A stretch of 14,241 nucleotides of DNA from positions 19,826-34,066 of the forward strand of contig DHVH01000178.1 in the NCBI GenBank assembly GCA_002412555.1, given 5' to 3'. Both the position numbers and the translations under genes were made by a program. Source of the DNA: Marinilabiliaceae bacterium UBA5213 (GTDB lineage: Bacteria; Bacteroidota; Bacteroidia; Bacteroidales; Marinilabiliaceae). A model generated the notes under the pieces. It ran no database searches. It was given only the letters and a program-made list of their open reading frames with translations, and had not been told where the DNA came from. Every line of letters begins with the position of its first letter. Position 1 is the stretch's first letter. Positions 6,602 through 13,140 of the stretch are shown here, piece by piece.

Positions 6602-8632
6602 ATGATAGATAAGTTTAGAGCTAAATTTGTAGAAGAATCAATGGATAATCTCCATGATCTGGAAGAAGCTTTGTTTCTTTTAGAAAAGGATATGGAGAAC
6701 AAAGAACTCATTGAAAGAATTTTCAGGGCTATGCACTCCCTGAAGGGTGGCGGAGCAATGTTTGGCTTTAACCATCTCAGTGATTTTACCCACCACCTCG
6801 AAACCATCTTTGATTGGGTTAGAAACAATAAACTAAAGGTTTCAACAGATCTTATCACCTTAACTTTCTCGGCCATTGACCAGATTAATTTTCTGCTCAA
6901 ATCCGGAGACCTTACAAAAGAGGAAGACCTCAGCAATCAAAAAGCCTTTATTCACAGAATTCAGTCTTTCTTGAACGTTTCCAATGCTGCTGTAGCTGCT
7001 GCGCCCTTAACAAGCCCGGCTGACCTGCCAGCAGAAGCTTCTGATGAAAACACCTACCTCATCAGTTTTATTCCACAAAAAGAATTGTTGCAAAATGGAA
7101 CAAATCCGCTTTATCTGCTCGACGATATACATGCCCTCGGTAAAGCCACTAGTATTGCCTATACGCACAAAGTACCGTCTTTAGAATTATTAGATCCTTC
7201 TTCGAACTACTGTATTTGGCAGATTATTGTCAGTACTGCAGAGTCACTTAACGAAATTAAAGATGTTTTCATTTTTGTTGAGGATGAATGTGAATTACAC
7301 ATCGATTTGATTGCAGGAAGCGCCATAGTAGATCAACCCGATGTTAAAACACTTATCAACAAAGCTCTTACCAGCAACATCTTATTGACTACTGAAGACT
7401 TTAAAAAGGAGCAGTGGTTGCAAGCAGGCCAAACCACCGTTCATGAAGAAAAAAAGAAGGTTGCCATAAAAGAACACAAAATAGCCAGTATGAGAGTTTC
7501 CTCTCATAAAATTGACGAGCTGGTTACGCTGGTTAGTGAACTGGTTACCATTCAGGCACAATTGAGCCTTTATGCCGAAAACAATGAGGACCCAACCATT
7601 GTCGCCCTCACCGAAAACATCCAAAAGTTATCACGCCAACTGCGAGAAAATGCCTTTGATATAAGCCTGATTCCGCTTCAGAGCGAACTCATGCGTTTTC
7701 AGCGGCTGGTGAGAGACTTGTCAAAAGATCAAAACAAAGACATCGACTTCATCATTGAAGGCGGGGACCTGGAACTCGATAAGAACATTATTGAAAACTT
7801 AACCGACCCGCTGTTGCATATACTGCGTAATTCAATTGACCACGGAATTGAGTTACCCAACGAGCGGATTGCTGCCGGAAAAGCACCTAAAGGAACCATC
7901 CTTTTCAAAGCTTTTCATTCAGGTGCCAACGTCATCATTGAAATATCGGATGACGGAAAAGGTATAGATCCGGAAGTCATTCAACAAAAGGCCATCCAAA
8001 AAGGACTAATTGAAGCCGATGCCCAACTCGACAAAAAAGAAATTCTTGATTTGTTGTTTGTGAGTGGTTTCAGCACCCGTGATGTCGTTTCCGACGTTTC
8101 GGGCAGGGGAGTGGGAATGGACGTGGTACGCAGAAAAATTGCCAATATCAGAGGCGAGGTATCCATCGAGTCAGAAAAAGGCAAAGGAACGCTCATTACC
8201 ATCAGACTTCCCTTAACCCTATCCATTATTGATGGCTTACTGGTAGCTGTTGGCAGCAATCAGTATGTTATTCCGATTTCCGCTATTGATAAAATATATG
8301 CACTGGATCCGGCACAAATAAAGCAGACCTTTAACAGTGTAGTAGTGATCAATGCAGAACAGTATCCCTACATAGATCTGCGCAAAGTATTTAATGAAGT
8401 TGAAAAAGAAAGTGATGAGGTAGTTCAAATGATCATGGTAAAAGCAGAAGACAAAATTACCGGTGTCATTGTTGACAACGTCATTGGAGAATACCAGACG
8501 GTGGTAAAGCCTTTGGGTAAATACCTGAAAAAGCAAGAAATCATCTCAGGAGCATCGATAATGGGCGATGGCACCATAGCGATGGTCATTGACACCTCCC
8601 GTCTGTTGCATAACAGAAAACACAAGCGGTAG
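6602..8632 (+). CDS. cheA: Chemotaxis histidine kinase CheA
   Basis: The autokinase of the chemosensory array, 676 residues, has five regions. P1 (1-125) carries H45 in MHSLKGGGAMFGF. A P2-like response-regulator-docking region lies at about 150-235 (from TYLISFIPQKELLQNG to FIFVEDECEL). P3, the dimerisation region, begins near 297 with MRVSSHKIDELVTLVSELV. P4, the ATPase, has an N-box around H406-N410-H414, a G1 box D450-D451-G452-K-G454 and a G2 box G501-R-G-V-G505. P5, a CheW-like domain, spans about 540-676. All catalytic boxes look intact. Phosphate should pass from H45 to CheY D53 and CheB D57. The gene lies 70 nt after the HPt gene and 26 nt before the first cheW. Length is ordinary for a P1-P5 CheA with one HPt. 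Confidence 0.97.
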   Translation: MIDKFRAKFVEESMDNLHDLEEALFLLEKDMENKELIERIFRAMHSLKGGGAMFGFNHLSDFTHHLETIFDWVRNNKLKVSTDLITLTFSAIDQINFLLKSGDLTKEEDLSNQKAFIHRIQSFLNVSNAAVAAAPLTSPADLPAEASDENTYLISFIPQKELLQNGTNPLYLLDDIHALGKATSIAYTHKVPSLELLDPSSNYCIWQIIVSTAESLNEIKDVFIFVEDECELHIDLIAGSAIVDQPDVKTLINKALTSNILLTTEDFKKEQWLQAGQTTVHEEKKKVAIKEHKIASMRVSSHKIDELVTLVSELVTIQAQLSLYAENNEDPTIVALTENIQKLSRQLRENAFDISLIPLQSELMRFQRLVRDLSKDQNKDIDFIIEGGDLELDKNIIENLTDPLLHILRNSIDHGIELPNERIAAGKAPKGTILFKAFHSGANVIIEISDDGKGIDPEVIQQKAIQKGLIEADAQLDKKEILDLLFVSGFSTRDVVSDVSGRGVGMDVVRRKIANIRGEVSIESEKGKGTLITIRLPLTLSIIDGLLVAVGSNQYVIPISAIDKIYALDPAQIKQTFNSVVVINAEQYPYIDLRKVFNEVEKESDEVVQMIMVKAEDKITGVIVDNVIGEYQTVVKPLGKYLKKQEIISGASIMGDGTIAMVIDTSRLLHNRKHKR

Positions 8633-8658
8633 GCTATAACATTAGAAGAAGCAATTAT

Positions 8659-9108
8659 ATGGAAGCGCACGATATAACATTACTATCATTTCAAATACAG
8701 GAGGACACCTTTGCGGTGGATGCCCTTCAGGTAGATCACATACTTGAGGTGCCGACATTAATCACAGAGGTACCCAACACCCCAGGCTTTATGAAAGGCG
8801 TTATTAACCTGCATGGAAATATTATTCCGGTGGTGGATATGCGCATCATCCTTGATAAAGAGAATATTACCAATGGGGCGGATACTTCCATTATCGTCCT
8901 CAACCCGTCTGAGCAACAAGATGCTCGCCTGGGTGTTTTAGTGGACATGGTCAAGGAAGTCATCGAAACCAAACGTGAATATTTAAAGGAGACTGTGCTG
9001 GAAGGAAAAAAAGGCATGATTGACGCGTTTGAAGGCACTCTGGTTTTGAATGATGAGTTTATTCATGTGATAGATATTAAATATTTAACGGAAGTTGTTG
9101 TCAAATAA
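8659..9108 (+). CDS. cheW: CheW adaptor, first copy
   Basis: This 149-residue CheW-domain protein couples receptors to CheA. It has the usual two-barrel pattern: FQIQEDTFAVDALQVDHILEV, then VPNTPGFMKGVINLHGNIIPVVDMR, with LGVLVDMVKEVIE and a final FIHVIDIKYL. The motif normally read as NLRG is N50-L51-H52-G53, so the Arg corresponding to E. coli CheW R62, important for contacts in the signalling complex, is His here. Otherwise it is the more canonical of the two copies. It starts 26 nt after cheA and ends 20 nt before the second copy. Confidence 0.94.
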   Translation: MEAHDITLLSFQIQEDTFAVDALQVDHILEVPTLITEVPNTPGFMKGVINLHGNIIPVVDMRIILDKENITNGADTSIIVLNPSEQQDARLGVLVDMVKEVIETKREYLKETVLEGKKGMIDAFEGTLVLNDEFIHVIDIKYLTEVVVK

Positions 9109-9128
9109 ACAGGATAATAAGGTCAAGT

Positions 9129-9608
9129 ATGTCTGTAACAGTTAATTCATATCTCACTTTTAAGGTAGGCCAGGAAACCTTTGGCGTAAACGTGTCTAAG
9201 GTGATGGAGATCAGAGAGTATCAAAAGCCTCAGTCGCTTCCTCAGTCGCTCCCCTTTGTGGCCGGAGTAATTGCCTACAACGAGGAGGTTATTCCCTTAA
9301 TTGACACAGGGCTCAAATTTGGGATGGATGCCCTTACTATCAATGCAGCTACCTGCATTGTTGTTTTACAGCTGGTAAATGATGTATTAGGAAAGACTTA
9401 CCGAGTAGCTATATTGGTAGATACAGTGTCGGATGTGTTGGAATCCGATGATACCTCCATGAAGCCCATCACAGATGATTACCGCCCGGAATATATTTTT
9501 TCGACCTATAAGCAGGACGACCAATTTATTTATATTTTGAATGCCGACATGGTATTCAATCAGAAGGAAATCATTGCCCTTTTAGATAGTATCAAACAAC
9601 TTAAATAA
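9129..9608 (+). CDS. CheW-like adaptor, second, divergent copy
   Basis: This 159-residue CheW-domain protein shows LTFKVGQETFGVNVSKVMEIREY at the start, VIPLIDTGLKFG in the middle, RVAILVDTVSDVLE and FIYILNADMVF near the end. The NLRG motif is replaced by A49-Y50-N51-E52, so the conserved Arg is Asn. The loop before it reads PQSLPQSLP, encoded by two near-identical 12-base units (9228-9251); compared with E. coli CheW the loop is not longer, so this is not an obvious insertion. The protein has no receiver domain, so it is not CheV. It may form CheW-only contacts in the array, couple a different receptor set, or tune CheA. It is 17 nt before cheR. Confidence 0.9.
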   Translation: MSVTVNSYLTFKVGQETFGVNVSKVMEIREYQKPQSLPQSLPFVAGVIAYNEEVIPLIDTGLKFGMDALTINAATCIVVLQLVNDVLGKTYRVAILVDTVSDVLESDDTSMKPITDDYRPEYIFSTYKQDDQFIYILNADMVFNQKEIIALLDSIKQLK

Positions 9609-9625
9609 TGTGTTCTAGCATCTGA

Positions 9626-10501
9626 ATGGATAATGTCAACAAAAATATCAACCCGGGCAGCGGTCTGGAATGCTTTAAGGCAGAATTGACCGAAAAGGAC
9701 TTTGAGGTCTTTAGTAAGTTTATCTATGCCGAATATGGGATTAAGATGCCACCCATTAAAAGAATCATGCTTCAGGGCCGTTTACTCAAGCGCATTCGTG
9801 AGCTGGGAATGAATTCGTACTCAGAATACAAAGAGTACTTTTTTAGCAAAGAAGGGCAGGAAAAGGAACTTCTGCACTTTTTGAACGTAGTGACAACAAA
9901 CAAAACCGATTTTTTTAGGGAACCGGTTCATTTTATTTTTTTAAATGAGCAAGTATTGCCTCAACATATTGAGAACAATAACAATCAGGTATTAAAAGTA
10001 TGGAGCGCCGGTTGTTCAAGTGGCGAAGAGCCATACACCATTTCAGTAGTGCTGAATGAGTTTATGCGCTTTCATCCCTTGTTTAAGTTTAGTATTTTGG
10101 GAACCGATATTTCAACCCAAATGTTGGAGAAAGCCGCCAAAGGCGTCTATCAGGCCAATAAGATTGAAGCCATTCCCTTGGAATTAAAAAAACGATATTT
10201 CCTTAAAAGTAAGGATATTCAAAACCAAACCGTCAGGGTTCACCCCCAGCTTCAGAAAAGTCTGACGCTCAATTATCTCAACCTGATGGATACTGTTTAT
10301 GGTATTAAGGAGTTATTCGATGTCATTTATTGCCGCAACGTGCTCATCTATTTTGACCGTGCCACGCAGGAAAAAGTCATTAATAAACTTTGCCAGCACC
10401 TAAAAAAAGGAGGATACTTTTTTATTGGGCATTCAGAGTCCCTGTCGGGAATGGATGTGCCACTAAAACATATCAAACCAACTATTTTTTTAAAAGAATA
10501 A
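9626..10501 (+). CDS. cheR: CheR protein-glutamate methyltransferase
   Basis: CheR methylates receptor glutamates with S-adenosylmethionine. The 291-residue protein has an N-terminal helical domain (about 20-95, ending in TTNKTDFFREP), the SAM-binding motif WSAGCSSGEEPY (126-137), D161 in ILGTDIS for the ribose side, a beta-subdomain (about 172-215), the CRNVLIYF motif (236-243) and GHSES (268-272). Length is standard and no TPR extension is present. The beta-subdomain loop after KKRYF seems as long as in enteric CheR, which binds the receptor C-terminal pentapeptide; this fits the NYEKF end of the MCP in the same operon. It lies 17 nt after the second cheW and 34 nt before the kinase-like gene. 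Confidence 0.96.
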   Translation: MDNVNKNINPGSGLECFKAELTEKDFEVFSKFIYAEYGIKMPPIKRIMLQGRLLKRIRELGMNSYSEYKEYFFSKEGQEKELLHFLNVVTTNKTDFFREPVHFIFLNEQVLPQHIENNNNQVLKVWSAGCSSGEEPYTISVVLNEFMRFHPLFKFSILGTDISTQMLEKAAKGVYQANKIEAIPLELKKRYFLKSKDIQNQTVRVHPQLQKSLTLNYLNLMDTVYGIKELFDVIYCRNVLIYFDRATQEKVINKLCQHLKKGGYFFIGHSESLSGMDVPLKHIKPTIFLKE

Positions 10502-10535
10502 ATAAAATACAGAAGCTATCAATAATAACTGAATT

Positions 10536-11435
10536 ATGACAAATCTTTCGGACAAACAATTACTAAAGGAGCTTAGAGACCGGCTTCAGGAGCGTACCAA
10601 ATATGAACACGAGATAAAAGTACTCTCTCAGGAACTTCAGCTGATTACCACACGGTATAAAGAATCTGAAGCGCTCAAGAGCCACTTTATTTCCAATATA
10701 TCCAATGAAATTGTAAACCCCTTTACCTCCATTCTGGGATTGTCCAAATCCATTCTCGCTGTTGAGAAAAACGACTGGAAAAAAGTGGTTTCAATGGTAG
10801 CGCTTATCCATAGCGAGGCTTTCAATCTGGATTTCCAGCTTAAAAACATTTTTGTAGCTGCCAAAATTGAAGCTGGTGAGGTAACCCCAAACATTGCCAA
10901 AGTCAATGTAAGGAACATCATTCAAACCATGATTGAATCCTTTGGTCTGGTGGCCCGCAAAATGGGTATCGAAATTGAATTCAATTTTGATATCGCCTAC
11001 GGTTTTGGAAAAAATTTCTATTTCAAGACCGACAGCGAAAAACTTAAGCTCATCATGAGCAACATGCTCAACAATGCTTTAAAATATAGCTATAAAGACA
11101 GTAAGGTAATCATCACCGTGACGGCTGATGAGGAATTCCTTACCATCTCAGTTCAGGATTTTGGAACAGGTATTTCCGAGAAAAATCAAAAAATCATCTT
11201 TGAACGCTTCAAGCGTCTCGATTCAGGCATCAACTCCATTAATCGTGGTCACGGTTTAGGTTTATCGATTACCAAGGCCTTATTAGATGTAATGGGCGGT
11301 TCTATTGAAATAGACAGCAAAAAAGGCGAAGGTTCAACTTTTACAGTGCTTATTCCCGAAGCCAAAAATGTGGTGGATGGATTTAGCGGAGAAGGCAACG
11401 ATATCTTCTTCGATGATGATGATGAGATTTTTTAA
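10536..11435 (+). CDS. Histidine-kinase-like protein lacking the phospho-acceptor His
   Basis: This is a 299-residue soluble protein: an N-terminal coiled coil (about 5-48), a HisKA-type helix pair (about 45-112) and a HATPase_c domain (about 160-275). The ATP-binding boxes look complete: N176 and N180 (NMLNNALKY), D208-F-G-T-G212, F-box IFERF (222-226) and G238-H-G-L-G242. In the H-box, where family members read S-H-E-I, this protein reads S56-N57-E58-I59 (codon AAT at 10704-10706), so the phosphorylated His is Asn. E58-x-x-N61, the pattern tied to phosphatase activity in HisKA proteins, is kept. There is no sensor or transmembrane domain, and the tail is acidic (FFDDDDEIF). The frame is intact and similar in style to its neighbours, so it is not a decayed gene. 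Its place between cheR and cheD suggests a role in the chemosensory circuit: pseudokinase, scaffold or phosphatase. Function is inferred only. Confidence 0.9.
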   Translation: MTNLSDKQLLKELRDRLQERTKYEHEIKVLSQELQLITTRYKESEALKSHFISNISNEIVNPFTSILGLSKSILAVEKNDWKKVVSMVALIHSEAFNLDFQLKNIFVAAKIEAGEVTPNIAKVNVRNIIQTMIESFGLVARKMGIEIEFNFDIAYGFGKNFYFKTDSEKLKLIMSNMLNNALKYSYKDSKVIITVTADEEFLTISVQDFGTGISEKNQKIIFERFKRLDSGINSINRGHGLGLSITKALLDVMGGSIEIDSKKGEGSTFTVLIPEAKNVVDGFSGEGNDIFFDDDDEIF

Positions 11436-11445
11436 GGGATAATAA

Positions 11446-11916
11446 ATGAACCAATATCTACAACATTTTTTGTATCCTTCCACCTTGTTCGCCAGCAAGG
11501 AACCTTATATGGTCAAAACCATTCTGGGTTCTTGCGTGGCAATATGTCTATGGGATCCCGTTAATAAGATAGGAGGCATTAATCACTACATGCTGCCTAA
11601 CTGGAACGGAAACGACCTGGCGTCGCCCAAATATGGCAATATTGCCATTGAAAAACTAATAGAGCGTATGGTGCAGTTGGGATCAAGAAGAGACCATATA
11701 CAAGCGAAAATTTTCGGAGGAGGAGACCTGATTGCGGTGGATCGAAGTGCCATGTTAATTGGGGAACGGAACATAAGAGTAGCTAGAATAATACTGGAAG
11801 AAAAGAAAATTCCCATAATTGCTTCCAGTACAGGAGGGAGAAAAGGTCGAAAAATTCTGTTCTTTACTGATTCCGGAGAAGTAAGGCATAAATTTATCGA
11901 TAAAAGAGAATACTAA
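11446..11916 (+). CDS. cheD: CheD receptor-glutamine deamidase
   Basis: CheD converts receptor glutamines to glutamates. The 156-residue protein shows the family core TILGSCVAICLWDP with catalytic Cys30, the GGINHYMLP motif with catalytic His47, and T25 upstream as the likely third residue. The FGGGDL segment and IIASSTGGRKGRKILFFTDSGEV near the C terminus are also typical. Length is normal. In Bacillus, CheD pairs with the CheY-P phosphatase CheC; no cheC is seen in this window. The gene starts 10 nt after the kinase-like gene and ends 33 nt before cheB, so it is clearly part of the operon. Confidence 0.95.
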   Translation: MNQYLQHFLYPSTLFASKEPYMVKTILGSCVAICLWDPVNKIGGINHYMLPNWNGNDLASPKYGNIAIEKLIERMVQLGSRRDHIQAKIFGGGDLIAVDRSAMLIGERNIRVARIILEEKKIPIIASSTGGRKGRKILFFTDSGEVRHKFIDKREY

Positions 11917-11949
11917 ATACCCGGCAGCTACTCATTTTTACAGCCAGTT

Positions 11950-13029
11950 ATGGACAAAAAAATTCAAGTTTTAATTGTAGACGACTCGGCCGTGGTAAGG
12001 CAAAGTCTGACCTCCATACTTGAGTCTGATCCTCAAATTGAAGTGATGGGGACTGCGGCAGATCCCCTCATTGCTGTAAAAAAGATAATGAAACAAATAC
12101 CCGATGTCATAACACTTGACATCGAAATGCCCAGAATGGACGGACTGACCTTTCTGCGCAAAATTATGTCTCAGCACCCCATACCTGTAGTTGTAATATC
12201 CTCTTTAACGCAGGAAGGTACAGAGGTGGCCATGAAAGCCCTGGAGTACGGGGCTTCAGAAATCATTGGAAAACCGGCCATGAATGCGGCACAGTTTTTT
12301 CATGAATCGAAAATATTGCTTTGTGATGCGGTAAAAGCAGCCTCACAAGCGAAGCTGTCCCGACTCAAAATCAGTTCCACGCCTCCGGCCATGGTGGTCA
12401 AGCCCAAACACAATGCCGATATTATTCTCGAAAGAGCCTCCCTGAATAGCCGCATCGTTGACACCGAAAAAATGATTGTTTTGGGCGCCTCCACAGGAGG
12501 CACTGAAGCCATTCGCCTCTTGCTTAAAAGTCTGCCCCCCCGCATGCCAGGCATTGCCATTGTACAGCACATGCCCGAAGGCTTTACCCGTTCCTTTGCC
12601 AACAGCCTGAATAACAATTCAGAGCTGGAAGTCAAAGAAGCGGAGGACGGCGACCGTTTATATCAGGGCAGGGTATTGATTGCCCCGGGTAATTGTCACA
12701 TGCTCTTGAAGCGCACTGGAAAGGAGTATTCAGTAGAAATAAAAACCGGTCCGCTAGTTAACCGACACCGTCCATCGGTAGATGTCTTATTCAGATCGGC
12801 TGCACGCTATGCCGGCCAAAATGCCACAGGCATTCTGTTGACGGGCATGGGAGCCGACGGCGCCAAAGGATTATTAGAACTTAAAGAAGCCGGGGCAGAT
12901 ACCATCGCTCAGGATCAGGCCTCATCAGTGGTTTACGGCATGCCCAAAGAAGCCATTAAACTGGGGGCCGCCAAAGACATTCTTGGAATTTCAGAAATCG
13001 CCCCTTTTCTGATAAAAAAATTCTTCTAA
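11950..13029 (+). CDS. cheB: CheB receptor methylesterase/deamidase
   Basis: CheB removes receptor methyl groups when phosphorylated by CheA. The 359-residue protein has a receiver domain (about 5-125: D11-D12, phospho-acceptor D57 in TLDIEMPRMDG, a KPA motif near 108-110), a linker (about 126-172) and a methylesterase domain with the Ser-His-Asp triad: S181 (GASTGG), H207 (VQHMPEGFT) and D303 (TGMGADGA). Each residue is displaced 17 positions from the Salmonella triad (S164, H190, D286), so the catalytic domain is collinear. It is the last gene of the tight che array; a 111-nt gap follows before the GAF-protein gene. Confidence 0.97.
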   Translation: MDKKIQVLIVDDSAVVRQSLTSILESDPQIEVMGTAADPLIAVKKIMKQIPDVITLDIEMPRMDGLTFLRKIMSQHPIPVVVISSLTQEGTEVAMKALEYGASEIIGKPAMNAAQFFHESKILLCDAVKAASQAKLSRLKISSTPPAMVVKPKHNADIILERASLNSRIVDTEKMIVLGASTGGTEAIRLLLKSLPPRMPGIAIVQHMPEGFTRSFANSLNNNSELEVKEAEDGDRLYQGRVLIAPGNCHMLLKRTGKEYSVEIKTGPLVNRHRPSVDVLFRSAARYAGQNATGILLTGMGADGAKGLLELKEAGADTIAQDQASSVVYGMPKEAIKLGAAKDILGISEIAPFLIKKFF

Positions 13030-13140
13030 CCTCTTTATTCAATTTGCGTACAATATTCAAGTCTTTAAAAGCATCGCGGACAATAATATAAACCCTGCAT
13101 AAAAGAGAAAACCGGTAGTTTCCGGAAAAAACCTAGACAA

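Noticed and set aside
11412..11423. Four GAT repeats near the end of the kinase-like gene, possibly a slippage tract.
   Set aside because: Four units are too few for a likely phase-variable tract; they simply encode an acidic tail (DDDD).
13030..13140. Possible promoter (TCAATTTG near 13039) and a CCGG...CCGG hairpin between cheB and the GAF gene.
   Set aside because: The box misses the essential TA and the stem has only four self-complementary pairs, so neither is strong enough to list as a feature.
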